A DNA stretch of 64,000 nucleotides. Origin: Kribbella monticola (GTDB taxonomy: Bacteria; Actinomycetota; Actinomycetes; Propionibacteriales; Kribbellaceae). Made by a program: the position numbers and the translations under genes. Positions 33,076 to 42,312 of this stretch are shown here, in pieces. The notes below the pieces were generated by a model. It was not told the origin of the DNA. It ran no database searches and saw only the letters and a list, made by a program, of their open reading frames with translations. Positions within the stretch are counted from its first letter, which is position 1; every line of letters begins with the position of its first letter. The stretch is from the NCBI RefSeq assembly GCF_003261635.1, contig NZ_QFXK01000030.1, positions 310,001 to 374,000 on the forward strand, given 5' to 3'.

Positions 33076-34026
33076 ATGACGAATCCTCTTCACCGGCAGG
33101 GTTTCAGCTCGTTGCAGGCGGGTGGGCTGAACTGGGACGCCCTGCCGCTCCGCCTTTTCGACAAGGGCAACCGGAAGTTCTGGAACCCGCGCGACATCGA
33201 CTTCAACCAGGACGCCAAGGACTGGGAGAACTTCACCGACAACGAGCGGGACAACGCGATGATGCTGTGCGCGCAGTTCATCGCCGGTGAGGAAGCCGTC
33301 ACCGAGGACCTGCAGCCGTTCCTGCAGGCAATGGCCGCGGAGGGTCGGTTCGGCGACGAGATGTACCTGACCCAGTTCTGCTTCGAGGAGGCCAAGCACA
33401 CCGCGGTCTTCCGGATGTGGCTCGACGCGGTCGGCGTCACCGAGGACCTGCACCGGTACGTCGAGAACAACCCCGGCTACCGCGCGATCTTCTACGAAGC
33501 GTTGCCGGTGGCACTCAAATCCCTCGCCGACGACCCGTCTCCGGCGAACCAGGTGCGCGCTTCGGTCACCTACAACCACGTAGTAGAAGGAACTCTGGCT
33601 CTCACCGGCTACCACTCGTGGAACCTGCTGTGCACCGGCCGCGGTGTCCTGCCCGGCATGCAGGAACTGATCCGCCGCATCGGTGACGACGAACGACGGC
33701 ACATGGCGTGGGGCACGTTCACCTGCCGCCGCCACGTCGCGGCCGACGAGTCCAACTGGAAGGTCGTCACCGACACGATGGAGGAACTGCTCCCGCACGC
33801 CCTCGTCCAGATCCAGTGGGCCCTGGAGAACTCGCCCGAGATCCCACCGGAGATCGACCCCACCGCCCTGATGACGTACGCCGGCGACCGCGCCACCCGC
33901 CGCCTCGGCGCCATCGAGTCAGCCCTCGGCGCCGACGTCGCCGGCATCGACCTCGACTACTCCCCCGAAAACCTCGAAGACACCTTCGGCGCCGAAGACT
34001 CCGCCGCCCTCGCCGCAGTCCGCTGA
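33076..34026 (+). CDS. R2-like ligand-binding oxidase (R2lox)
   Basis: 316 residues, the length of R2lox proteins and closely similar to mycobacterial Rv0233. Metal ligands are recognisable: Glu72, Glu105 and His108 (FEEAKH), Glu171 and Glu206 and His209 (DDERRH). The Val-Tyr pair that forms the ether cross-link in R2lox maps to Val75 and Tyr166. These proteins hold a Mn/Fe cofactor and bind a long-chain fatty-acid-like ligand; they are not ribonucleotide reductases. Start ATG 33076 lies two bases after the TetR stop with GGAGG overlapping it. The convergent neighbour is an acyl-CoA synthetase, which fits lipid chemistry. Confidence 0.93.
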   Translation: MTNPLHRQGFSSLQAGGLNWDALPLRLFDKGNRKFWNPRDIDFNQDAKDWENFTDNERDNAMMLCAQFIAGEEAVTEDLQPFLQAMAAEGRFGDEMYLTQFCFEEAKHTAVFRMWLDAVGVTEDLHRYVENNPGYRAIFYEALPVALKSLADDPSPANQVRASVTYNHVVEGTLALTGYHSWNLLCTGRGVLPGMQELIRRIGDDERRHMAWGTFTCRRHVAADESNWKVVTDTMEELLPHALVQIQWALENSPEIPPEIDPTALMTYAGDRATRRLGAIESALGADVAGIDLDYSPENLEDTFGAEDSAALAAVR

Positions 34027-34046
34027 CCCGTTGCTGGAGGCAACCT

Positions 34047-35687
34047 TCAGCTTGTCGGGGCTGGTGGTCGCAGTCCGAGCAGGGCGATCGACTTCTCGCG
34101 CATCTCGACCTTGCGGATCTTGCCGGTGACGGTCATCGGGAAGTCGTCGACGAGGAGGACGTAGCGCGGGATCTTGTAGTTGGCGAGTTTGCCGGTGGCG
34201 AAGGAGCGGAGTCCGGCGGCGTCCAGTTCGCCGGCGCCGGGGCGAAGCTTGATCCACGCGCAGAGTTCCTCGCCGTACTTCTCGTCCGGTACGCCGATCA
34301 CCTGGACGTCGGCGATGTCGGGGTGGGTGTAGAGGAACTCCTCGATCTCGCGGGGGTACACGTTCTCGCCGCCGCGGATGACCATGTCCTTGATCCGGCC
34401 GACGATGTTCACGTAGCCGTCGTCGCGCATCACCGCGAGGTCGCCGGTGTGCATCCAACGCGCCTGGTCGATCGCCTCGGCGGTCTTCCCGGGCTCGTCC
34501 CAGTAGCCGAGCATCACGGAGTACCCGCGGGTGCACAGCTCCCCCGGCTCGCCACGCGGTACGACGAGCCCGGTCACCGGGTCGACCAGCTTCACCTCGA
34601 CGTGCGGCATCACCCGGCCGACGGTCGACGTACGGCGATCGAGGTCGTCGTCACGCCGGGTCTGCGTCGACACCGGCGAGGTCTCGGTCATGCCGTAACA
34701 GATCGCCACCTCGGCCATGTGCATGTCGGCCACACAGCGCTTCATCACCTCGACCGGGCACGGCGAGCCCGCCATCACCCCGGTCCGCAGCGAACTCAGG
34801 TCGTACGACGCGAAGTCGGGCAGTCCCAGTTCAGCGATGAACATCGTCGGTACGCCGTACAGGCCGGTGCAGCGCTCGTCCTGGACGGCCTTGAGCGTCG
34901 CCGCCGGATCGAAAGCCGACGCCGGGATCACCATGCAGGCGCCGTGCGTGGTGCAGCCGAGGTTGCCCATCACCATGCCGAAGCAGTGGTAGAACGGCAC
35001 CGGGATGCACAGCCGGTCGTCCGGGCCGAACGCGATCGTCTCGGTGACGAAGTACCCGTTGTTCAGGATGTTGTGGTGGCTCAAAGTCGCGCCCTTGGGG
35101 AAGCCGGTGGTCCCCGAGGTGTACTGGATGTTGATCGCGTCGTCGAAGCTGAGCTCCGCCGCGCGCTCCTCCAACTGGTCGGCGGTCACACCGGTTGCGG
35201 CTGAGACCACGGAGTCCCAGTCCGGCGTACCGATGTAGACGACGTCCTCGAGCGCGGTGCAGTCCGGCCGGACCTCCTCGATCATCTTGCGGTACTCGCT
35301 GGTCTTGAACTCCGTCGCGGAGATCAGCAGCTTCACACCGGACTGGTTCAGCGCGTACGCCAGCTCATGGGTCCGGTACGCCGGGTTGATGTTCACCAGG
35401 ATCGCGCCGATCGCCGCCGTCGCGTACTGCGTGATCGTCCACTCCGCGCAGTTCGGGGCCCAGATCCCGACCCGGTCGCCCTTCGCGATCCCGCGAGCCA
35501 TCAGTCCGCGCGCGAACTCGTCGACGTCGGCCCCGAACTCGGCGTACGTCCACCTCCGCCCACTGGCGACCTCGACCATCGCCTCGCGCTCGCCGTACGT
35601 CGCGACCGTCCGTCTGAGGTTCTGCCCGATCGTCTCGCCCAGCAACGGAACCTCGGACACTCCGGACGCATACGAAGGCTGGCTCAT
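34047..35687 (-). CDS. Fatty-acid/acyl-CoA synthetase (AMP-forming)
   Basis: 546 residues of the ANL superfamily. The phosphate loop is [11 protein letters not shown]. Other motifs are [15 protein letters not shown], the ATP-binding [21 protein letters not shown], and the C-terminal catalytic Lys in TVTGKIRK. The N-terminal pattern ([19 protein letters not shown]) matches medium/long-chain FadD-type enzymes annotated as AMP-binding protein or FadD35. It activates a carboxylic acid to the CoA thioester. ATG 35687 begins MSQPSYASG; a Met seven codons earlier is possible but has no better ribosome site. Confidence 0.92.
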   Translation of the reverse strand: MSQPSYASGVSEVPLLGETIGQNLRRTVATYGEREAMVEVASGRRWTYAEFGADVDEFARGLMARGIAKGDRVGIWAPNCAEWTITQYATAAIGAILVNINPAYRTHELAYALNQSGVKLLISATEFKTSEYRKMIEEVRPDCTALEDVVYIGTPDWDSVVSAATGVTADQLEERAAELSFDDAINIQYTSGTTGFPKGATLSHHNILNNGYFVTETIAFGPDDRLCIPVPFYHCFGMVMGNLGCTTHGACMVIPASAFDPAATLKAVQDERCTGLYGVPTMFIAELGLPDFASYDLSSLRTGVMAGSPCPVEVMKRCVADMHMAEVAICYGMTETSPVSTQTRRDDDLDRRTSTVGRVMPHVEVKLVDPVTGLVVPRGEPGELCTRGYSVMLGYWDEPGKTAEAIDQARWMHTGDLAVMRDDGYVNIVGRIKDMVIRGGENVYPREIEEFLYTHPDIADVQVIGVPDEKYGEELCAWIKLRPGAGELDAAGLRSFATGKLANYKIPRYVLLVDDFPMTVTGKIRKVEMREKSIALLGLRPPAPTS

Positions 35688-35707
35688 GCCGCCATCGTCA
35701 CTCCCCA

Positions 35708-35744
35708 CCGGTCGCCCGACAACCCCAACGCGCCGGGCGACCGG
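35708..35744 (-). terminator. Hairpin terminator after DUF427 gene
   Basis: An exact 11-base stem (CCGGTCGCCCG / CGGGCGACCGG) with a 15-base loop begins six bases after the DUF427 stop and sits before the synthetase start on the same strand, separating the two units. Confidence 0.7.
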
Positions 35745-35750
35745 CCGAGG

Positions 35751-36131
35751 TCAGTCGGCCAGGATCTCGATGGAGTCGACCCGGTCGGGGTAGAACGCCA
35801 GGTGATCCTTGATGTCGGCGACCGGGGCGTACGGGTTCTCGTACGTCCAGACGGCGTTCACCGTCTTCTCGCCGCCCGGGAGGATGCTGTAGTACGACGC
35901 GTCGCCCTTGTACGGGCAGTAGCTCTCGTGGTCGGTGCGCTCCAGCTGCGTCAGATCGACGTCCTTGCGCGGGATGTACTGCACCGCCGGGTAGTTCGCC
36001 TCCTGCAGCGACAAGGCGTCCCGGGTGTCGGCGACGATCTGGCCGGCCACCTTCACGACCACGCGGTCGGGGTTCTTCTCGACGGTGATCGGGTGATCCG
36101 GTCCCGGAACCTTTACCGGCTTGTCAGACAT
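35751..36131 (-). CDS. DUF427 domain protein
   Basis: 126 residues from ATG 36131, which has GGGAGC at a normal distance; an ATG five codons earlier has none. The core shows VVVKVAGQIVADTRDALSLQEANYPAVQYIPRKDV and the conserved YCPYKGDASYYS, the DUF427 signature. The fold is a small beta barrel; catalytic roles are not established. It lies on the same strand as the metallophosphoesterase and Nramp genes but 91 bases from them. Confidence 0.9.
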   Translation of the reverse strand: MSDKPVKVPGPDHPITVEKNPDRVVVKVAGQIVADTRDALSLQEANYPAVQYIPRKDVDLTQLERTDHESYCPYKGDASYYSILPGGEKTVNAVWTYENPYAPVADIKDHLAFYPDRVDSIEILAD

Positions 36132-36222
36132 AGTGTCAGCTCCCAACGATCGACTCTTCCGATGTCAGCAACCTCCACCGCCGCGCCCGCATTCCCACTT
36201 CTGCGAGCATTTCCGGCCCGGC

Positions 36223-37014
36223 TCAGACCGGGAGGAGCTTGATCAGCAGGCAGGGGCCGCCGTCGAAGATGCCGCCGTCGATACCGAGGGCGAGGCCGTC
36301 GGAGTACAGCAAGGGACCGGTCAGGTACTCCGGGTCGATGCCGAGCTGATCGGCCACGATGCTGTGACCGTGGACGATCCGGCGGCCGCCGAGCCGGTTC
36401 AGCAGGTCGGCCGCGACCGCCGGGCCGCTTTCGCCGCGGAAGGCGTACCGCGACGTCATCCGGCGCCAGACCTCCCACCAGACGGTGATGTCGTCGCTGT
36501 GCAGGTCGGACCAGGCGGCCTGGTTGATCTCGTCGATCGAGTCACCCCATTCGAGGTACTCCTCGGTGTCGGAGTGCAGCAGCAGGTGGTCGGCGTCGAG
36601 TCCGACCAGCGGCTGCTCGATCAGCCAGGCCACGTCGTCGTCGGTGAGCAGCTCCTGGTCGCGGTCCTGGCCGCCGTTCAGCGCCCAGCTGCGTTCGAAG
36701 CTGCGCGAGGTGAGTCCGTCGTGCGGGACGAAGGTGTCGCCGAACTTGCGCATCCCGAGCGCGAGGATCTCGTGGTTGCCGAGCAGGACCCGGATCTCGC
36801 CGGTGCCGGCCGCCGCCTGGGCCGCCAGTCGGCGAACCAGCGCCAGCACGCCGACGCCGTCCGGGCCGCGGTCGAAGAAGTCGCCGAGGAACCACAGCCG
36901 GACGTCGTGGTCGGCCCAGTTGCCCTCGGCGTCGATCAGGCCGGCCGCGGTGAGTGCCTCGGTCAGCTTCTCGGGATGGCCGTGGATGTCGCTGACCGCG
37001 TACGTCGCGGTCAT
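36223..37014 (-). CDS. Calcineurin-type metallophosphoesterase
   Basis: 263 residues. All metal motifs are present: SDIHGH (Asp8, His10), GDFFDRGPD, GNHE, and the His of HGHS near the C-terminus. The GDxxDRG form resembles the PPP serine/threonine or Ap4A phosphatases. It ends on the cytoplasmic side with no signal peptide. Its ATG lies seven bases after the mntH stop, so it is probably co-transcribed with that metal transporter; manganese is a usual cofactor for this family. Confidence 0.92.
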   Translation of the reverse strand: MTATYAVSDIHGHPEKLTEALTAAGLIDAEGNWADHDVRLWFLGDFFDRGPDGVGVLALVRRLAAQAAAGTGEIRVLLGNHEILALGMRKFGDTFVPHDGLTSRSFERSWALNGGQDRDQELLTDDDVAWLIEQPLVGLDADHLLLHSDTEEYLEWGDSIDEINQAAWSDLHSDDITVWWEVWRRMTSRYAFRGESGPAVAADLLNRLGGRRIVHGHSIVADQLGIDPEYLTGPLLYSDGLALGIDGGIFDGGPCLLIKLLPV

Positions 37015-37021
37015 GCGGAAC

Positions 37022-38257
37022 TCACCCTCGCAGCGTCAGCACGATCAGTACGACGTTGAGGGCCGTGACGGCGGTTGCGACCAGGCATGCCGTGAGAGTA
37101 GTCGGCCAGCGGTTGACAAGGTCGCCCATGACGCGCCGGGAAGCGGTCAACCGGACCAGCGGCCACAGGGCGCACGGGATCCCGAAGCTCAGCACGACCT
37201 GCGAAATCACCAGCGCGCGGCTCGGATCGATGCCGAGGGCCAGGATGATCAGGGCCGGAAGCAACGTCACCAGCCGGCGCGCCGCCAGCGGGATGTGCCG
37301 CTGCCAGAACCCTTCCAGGATGACCGATCCCGCATAGGTGCCCACCGACGACGAGGCGAACCCACTGGCCAGCAAGGCCAACGCGAACAACAGGGCCGGC
37401 AGGCTGCCGATCCGGTCGCCGATGGCCGTGTGCGCCGCGTCGAGCGAATCGGCCCCGCTGCCCTTCAGCGCGGCGGCGGCGACCACCACCATGGCCAGGT
37501 TGACGGCACCGGCGAGCGCCATCGCCACGGCGACGTCGAGCCGCGTCGCCCGCAGTACGCGTTGCTTGCCGGAGGCGGACCGGATCGACTTCCAGTGCCG
37601 GTCGGTGACCAGGGCTCCGTGCAACCAGATCGCGTGCGGCATCACCGTCGCACCCAGCATTCCGGCCGCGAGCACCAGCGACTGAGTGCCGTCCAGGCGG
37701 GGCACCAGGCCGCCGACGATGCCCGATCCGGACGGGTGCGACTGGATCGTCGACACCACGAAACCGACCAGTACTACGGCCAGTAACCCGATGATCGCGG
37801 CCTCGAACGGCCGCTGCCCCCGTTTGGACTGGTAGATCAGCAGCCCGAACGAGACGGCACCGGTGATCGCCCCGCCCAGCAGCAACGGGATCCCGAACAG
37901 CAGGTTCAGCGCGATCGCGCCGCCGACCACCTCGGCCAGGTCGGTCGCCACCGCCACCAGCTCGGCCTGCGCCCACAACCCGGTGGAGGTCGACCTCGCG
38001 AAGTGCTCCCGGCACAGCTGGGGCAGCGTCCGGCCGGTCGCGATACTCGCCTTGGCGGCCAGATACTGCACCAGCACGGCCATCAGGTTCGCCCCGACGA
38101 CGACCCAGCAGAGCAGATACCCGTACTTCGCGCCCGCGGCGATGTTGGTCGCGAAGTTGCCCGGATCCACATACGCGACCGCCGCCACGAAGGCGGGACC
38201 GAGCAGCAACAGACCTGATCGGTTCAGTTGCCGTCGGAGCGGGGCCGGTGCGTACAT
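37022..38257 (-). CDS. mntH: Nramp-family divalent metal (Mn2+/Fe2+) transporter
   Basis: 411 residues with 11 predicted helices. The Nramp metal-site motif DPGN is in helix 1 (VAAVAYVDPGNFATNIAAG), and the MPHA motif is in helix 6 (GATVMPHAIWLHG). This makes it a proton-coupled Mn2+ or Fe2+ importer. First gene of a pair with the metallophosphoesterase. No clear MntR or IdeR box is seen in the 70 bases before the start. Confidence 0.93.
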   Translation of the reverse strand: MYAPAPLRRQLNRSGLLLLGPAFVAAVAYVDPGNFATNIAAGAKYGYLLCWVVVGANLMAVLVQYLAAKASIATGRTLPQLCREHFARSTSTGLWAQAELVAVATDLAEVVGGAIALNLLFGIPLLLGGAITGAVSFGLLIYQSKRGQRPFEAAIIGLLAVVLVGFVVSTIQSHPSGSGIVGGLVPRLDGTQSLVLAAGMLGATVMPHAIWLHGALVTDRHWKSIRSASGKQRVLRATRLDVAVAMALAGAVNLAMVVVAAAALKGSGADSLDAAHTAIGDRIGSLPALLFALALLASGFASSSVGTYAGSVILEGFWQRHIPLAARRLVTLLPALIILALGIDPSRALVISQVVLSFGIPCALWPLVRLTASRRVMGDLVNRWPTTLTACLVATAVTALNVVLIVLTLRG

Positions 38258-38326
38258 GGGAGAAGTGTGTCCGAAGCCGGGGACAAAAGGGGATCCGGTC
38301 TGATTCTGAGACAGATCAGTCCAGGA

Positions 38327-38950
38327 TCAGGCCCACGACCAGCACACCTCGAGCGAGACCTCGATGGTCTGCTCGCCCGGTGTGACGGCCATTTCCGCGT
38401 CGAATCCCGGCGCCATTCCCTTCCCGGCGGCGGCCATCGCCCGGATCGGCACGTGTCCGTAGGTCTCGGCGACGCCGGCGATGGCTCCGATGGTCTGCCC
38501 CGTCAGCCCGGCCAGGTGATCGGCTTTCTGCCGGGCCTGGGCGAAGGCGAGTTCGCGCGCCTGCTGCACCAGCGGTGCCTTGTCGGCGACGTCGAACTGC
38601 AGCCCGTCCAGCCCGAGATCGTTGCCCACAGCACCCACCGCGGCGTTCAGCAGCCGGCCGAACCCGGTCAGGTCCGTCGTCGAGACCGTCATCGAGTGCG
38701 ACGCGCGGTACCCGGCGATCTGCATCGAGTCCGCGTACTGCGGATAGACGTTCACCGAGCTCGTGTGGATGTCCTTCTCGGCGACACCCTGGTCGCGCAG
38801 CGCGGCGCTCACCGCGTCGGTCCGCTCCGCGACCTGCGCGACGGCGGCCGCCACGTCCTTCGCGTCGTGTCCCACGCTCAGCGTCAGACGGAGTACGTCG
38901 GCCGGTGCAGTGACCTGCCCGGTGCCCACCACAGTGATCCCAGAGTCCAT
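38327..38950 (-). CDS. SIMPL (DUF541) domain protein
   Basis: 207 residues. It begins MDSGITVVGTGQVTAPADVLRLTLSV, the SIMPL start, and keeps LRDQGVAEKDIHTSSVNVYPQY and AYRASHSMTV. No signal peptide is visible, unlike the exported members such as BP26/YggE. YggE relatives are linked to oxidative stress tolerance, but the mechanism is unknown. ATG 38950 is the only start before the conserved region; the longer frame to 39322 is a shadow of the GNAT gene. Confidence 0.88.
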   Translation of the reverse strand: MDSGITVVGTGQVTAPADVLRLTLSVGHDAKDVAAAVAQVAERTDAVSAALRDQGVAEKDIHTSSVNVYPQYADSMQIAGYRASHSMTVSTTDLTGFGRLLNAAVGAVGNDLGLDGLQFDVADKAPLVQQARELAFAQARQKADHLAGLTGQTIGAIAGVAETYGHVPIRAMAAAGKGMAPGFDAEMAVTPGEQTIEVSLEVCWSWA

Positions 38951-39037
38951 GCCCGCCAGTCTGCCATTGGTACGGACTCTGTAAGGGCGCGGCAAATTGG
39001 GGTTGCCGGTGACCCGCTGGGCTGGGACTCTCCCGGG

Positions 39038-39841
39038 ATGAGCCTGCTGAACGAGGTCGACGACTACCTGCACGCCGCGCCGCTGTCCGGTGCCACGCCT
39101 GAGGAGGTCGGCCCGTTCACGCTGTTCCGCAGTACGAGTCCCTGGCCGTACTACGCGCGTCCGCGGCCTGGTGGCGAGCAGACGATCGAGGCGGCCGACC
39201 TGGAGGCGCTGCGGAAGCGCTGCACCGAGCTTGACCTTCCACTCAACCTGGAGTGGGTCGTGGAGACCTGCCCATCGCTCAGTGCCGCCGCGGCCGCCGC
39301 CGGCCTGGAGGTCATCGAGCACCCGCTGCTCGTCCTCGACCAGGCGAACTTCAAACCCGCGACGGCCGACGCGAACTGCACTGTGCTGCCCGCGGTCGAG
39401 TCCGTACTACGGGAAGCTCGCGCCGTCGCCAACGTTGCCTTCGGCGACCCCGGTACGGCGGTCGGCAGTGGCGGCATCGAGGACAGGGACGCCAAGGCCG
39501 CCGAGATCTCGCCTGAGATGCTCAAGTTCCTGCTCGACCGCGCCCAGGCCGGGTACTCCATCACTGCCGGCGCTGCCACTGCGGACGGACTGGTCGCCAG
39601 TGGGGTGCACCAGCCGGTCGGGAAGGCCAGCGAGATCGTCGGCGTCGCGACGCTGCCCGCGATGCGGCGCCGAGGCTTCGGAGCCGCCGTCACCAGCTGC
39701 CTCGCCGAGCACGCGTTCGGCATGGGGGTCACGCTGCTCCTGCTTTCGGCGGAGTCGGACGCGGTGGCGGCTGTCTACGAGCGCATCGGCTTCCGCCGCA
39801 TCGGTCACGCCGGCGCCGCCGAAGTACCCGACAGCGAATGA
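39038..39841 (+). CDS. GNAT-family N-acetyltransferase
   Basis: 267 residues from ATG 39038. The C-terminal half is the GNAT domain, with the acetyl-CoA loop in ATLPAMRRRGFGAAVTSCLAEHA and the last strand YERIGFRRIGHAG. The N-terminal half (DDYLHAAPLSGATPEEVGPFTLF) is a degenerate second GNAT-like region. The substrate is not predictable. Divergent from SIMPL. Confidence 0.88.
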   Translation: MSLLNEVDDYLHAAPLSGATPEEVGPFTLFRSTSPWPYYARPRPGGEQTIEAADLEALRKRCTELDLPLNLEWVVETCPSLSAAAAAAGLEVIEHPLLVLDQANFKPATADANCTVLPAVESVLREARAVANVAFGDPGTAVGSGGIEDRDAKAAEISPEMLKFLLDRAQAGYSITAGAATADGLVASGVHQPVGKASEIVGVATLPAMRRRGFGAAVTSCLAEHAFGMGVTLLLLSAESDAVAAVYERIGFRRIGHAGAAEVPDSE

Positions 39842-39927
39842 CCACCCGCGCCGGCTGACGTCATCAGCGTGACAAGAGTCGGGCTGCGGGTCGTGGATGC
39901 TGGGTGCGGGGCCGTACCGTTGGAGGG

Positions 39928-42216
39928 ATGAGCAATACCGAGCGGACCCGCCCACGTACCCTCGCCGAGGCATTACGCGGTTGGGACGATGCTGCCCTCG
40001 GCCAGCTGCTTCAGAACCGTCCCGACCTGGCTACGCCCATCCCTGCCGACACCAGTCAGCTCGCTGCCCGCGCGACCAGCAACGCTTCGGCGGCGAGAGC
40101 CATCAACCGGCTCGACGAGTTCAGTGTCGACCTGCTGGAGGCACTGTCGGCACTGCCTGAGCCGGTGGACCTGCAGGCGCTCGCTGCGGGCGTCGACCAG
40201 CCGGTGGAGGTCGTGCAGCCGCGGGTGACCGAGCTGCTGGCCCTGGCCCTGGTCTGGGGCAACGAGGACGACCTGCGCCCGATCCGCGCAGTCCACGAGC
40301 TCCTCGGGCCGACGCCGGCCGGCCTGGGGCCGATCACCACCAGGCACTTCGGTGACCTGGACAAGCTGATCGAAGAGGCCGGGCCCGAGGCGCGCGAGGT
40401 GCTCGACAAGCTCACGTGGGGCCCGCCGACCGGTTCGGTGGAGAAGGCGGAGCGGCCGGTCACGATCGCCTCCGCCAAGACGCCCGTGGAGCAGTTGCTC
40501 GCCCGCGGACTCGTAGTACCGAAGGATGCCAACACTGTCGTGCTGCCGCGGCAGATCGGGCTGCACCTGCGCGGTGGGCGCGTCCTGGCGTCCACGAGGC
40601 CGACACCGCCACCGCTTGGTGGCAAGCAGGTGTCCGCGACTATCGCTGACCGCGCTGCGGCTGGTGCGGCTCTCGACCTGGTTCGCCTTGTCGACGGTGC
40701 GCTGGAGCAGCTGGGCACCGATCCCCCGCCCGTACTGCGGACTGGCGGCATCGGCGTACGGGAGCTTCGCAGCCTGGCCACGAAGATCGGTGCCGACGAG
40801 CAGGCGGCGGGCGCAGTACTGGAGATCGCGTACGCCGCTGGGCTGGTTGCTGCTGCCGAGGTCGGTACGGGAGAGCTCTGGCTGCCGACTTCGTCGTACG
40901 ACGACTGGCTGGAGCTCGACACTGCGCATCGGTGGGCTCAGCTCGTGCTGGCCTGGCACAGCGGGTTACGTGCGATCGGTCTGATCGGGAGGCGGGACAG
41001 TGGCGGGGCGACCGCTGCTGCGCGCGAGCGGTTGGTCAATGCGCTCGCGCCGGACCTGGAGCGCTTGCTGGCGCCGGAGGTCAGGCAGCTCACGTTGCAG
41101 GCTCTGGCGGAAGCAGGAGCCGGTACTGCGCCCGCAGTCGAGTCTGTGGTCACCTGGGTCGCCTGGCATCGCCCGCGTCGCGGTGGTCAGTTCCGCGACG
41201 ACCTGGTCGACTGGACCATCACCGAAGCGGCACTGCTCGGCTTGACCGGTCTTGGCGCGTTGGCTTCGCACGCTCGAGTGCTGCTCGGTGACGAGCCTGC
41301 TGCCGAGGATCTGGCTGTTGCCATTCAGCCACTCGTCCCGGCACCGGTGTCGGAGGTGCTGCTCCAGGCGGACCTCACTGCTGTAGCACCTGGGCCGCTG
41401 GTGCGCGCAGTTCAAGAGGACCTTGTGGTGATGGCCGACGCCGAGTCGCATGGCGGTGGTGGCGTCTACCGGTTCAGTGAGAGCTCGATCCGGCGCGCCT
41501 TCGACCTCGGGCGCACTGCTGAGCAGTTGCACTCGTGGTTGGTGGAGCACTCGCGTACGCCGGTGCCGCAGCCGCTGAGCTACCTCATCGACGACGTCGC
41601 CCGCCGCCACGGCGTACTGCGGATCGGCGCGGCGTCGACGTACTTGCGCTGCGACGACGAGTCGGTGCTGACCCAGTTGCTCAGCTCCAACCTGCCGGGG
41701 ATCCGCTTCCGCCGCCTCGCGCCCACTGTGGTCGTTTCTCCGTCGCCGCCGGACATGGTGCTCTCCCGCTTGCGCGAGGCCGGGCTGGCTCCGCTGGGCG
41801 AGTCGTTCGACGGCGTGGTGCACGTGACGACCGCAGGTAACCGGCGAGGCCAGCCACCGCGTCGGCGTACGAGCCGGGACTTCGCGGACAGCACCATCGA
41901 GCTCACCGAGGACCAGGTCAAGGCCGTCATCGAACGCGTCCGTGCCGGCGACCGGGTAGCGGCGGAGCGCCCGGCCGAGCACACCTCAGGCGACGCCACC
42001 GCGCCCGCCGAAACCATCAGCGTCCTCGCCGAGGCGGCCGAAGCGGGCAGCCCCACGTGGATCTCCTACGTGGACCACAACGGCAACGCGGCCGAACGCA
42101 TCGTCGAACCGGTCCGGGTGGCCGACGGCTGGCTCACCGCATACGACGACGGCGCCGACCAGCCCCGCACCTACGCCCTCCACCGCATAGCCGCCGCCCG
42201 CCCGGTGCCGGAGTAG
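39928..42216 (+). CDS. Helicase-associated domain protein, partner of XPB
   Basis: 762 residues from ATG 39928 (GGAGG just before it; an ATG eight codons upstream lacks this). It has no Walker motifs. The N-terminal half is made of winged-helix-like segments (TLAEALRGWDDAALGQLLQNRP, AINRLDEFSVDLLEALSAL). The C-terminal part contains an XPB domain 3-like stretch (LFDLGRTAEQLHSWLVEHSRTPVPQPLSYLIDDVARRHG). In actinobacteria this protein is encoded next to XPB (as Rv0862c beside Rv0861c in Mycobacterium tuberculosis). It probably acts with XPB on damaged or stalled DNA. Confidence 0.9.
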   Translation: MSNTERTRPRTLAEALRGWDDAALGQLLQNRPDLATPIPADTSQLAARATSNASAARAINRLDEFSVDLLEALSALPEPVDLQALAAGVDQPVEVVQPRVTELLALALVWGNEDDLRPIRAVHELLGPTPAGLGPITTRHFGDLDKLIEEAGPEAREVLDKLTWGPPTGSVEKAERPVTIASAKTPVEQLLARGLVVPKDANTVVLPRQIGLHLRGGRVLASTRPTPPPLGGKQVSATIADRAAAGAALDLVRLVDGALEQLGTDPPPVLRTGGIGVRELRSLATKIGADEQAAGAVLEIAYAAGLVAAAEVGTGELWLPTSSYDDWLELDTAHRWAQLVLAWHSGLRAIGLIGRRDSGGATAAARERLVNALAPDLERLLAPEVRQLTLQALAEAGAGTAPAVESVVTWVAWHRPRRGGQFRDDLVDWTITEAALLGLTGLGALASHARVLLGDEPAAEDLAVAIQPLVPAPVSEVLLQADLTAVAPGPLVRAVQEDLVVMADAESHGGGGVYRFSESSIRRAFDLGRTAEQLHSWLVEHSRTPVPQPLSYLIDDVARRHGVLRIGAASTYLRCDDESVLTQLLSSNLPGIRFRRLAPTVVVSPSPPDMVLSRLREAGLAPLGESFDGVVHVTTAGNRRGQPPRRRTSRDFADSTIELTEDQVKAVIERVRAGDRVAAERPAEHTSGDATAPAETISVLAEAAEAGSPTWISYVDHNGNAAERIVEPVRVADGWLTAYDDGADQPRTYALHRIAAARPVPE

Positions 42217-42312
42217 CTGACCCAGCGGTCCCCCGGGGTGTTTGGTGGGAGGAGGCACAATGGAGGGTCGGGCGGAGTACTTCGCCTGAAGGCTGGTGAC
42301 AGGGGATGTGTA

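Noticed and set aside
33076..34026. Class I ribonucleotide reductase small subunit
   Set aside because: Length, metal-ligand spacing and the Val75/Tyr166 pair are those of R2lox, and no large subunit is nearby.
38258..38326. MntR or IdeR box before mntH
   Set aside because: Only a loose CTGAT...ATCAG dyad is present near 38300, which does not match the known boxes.
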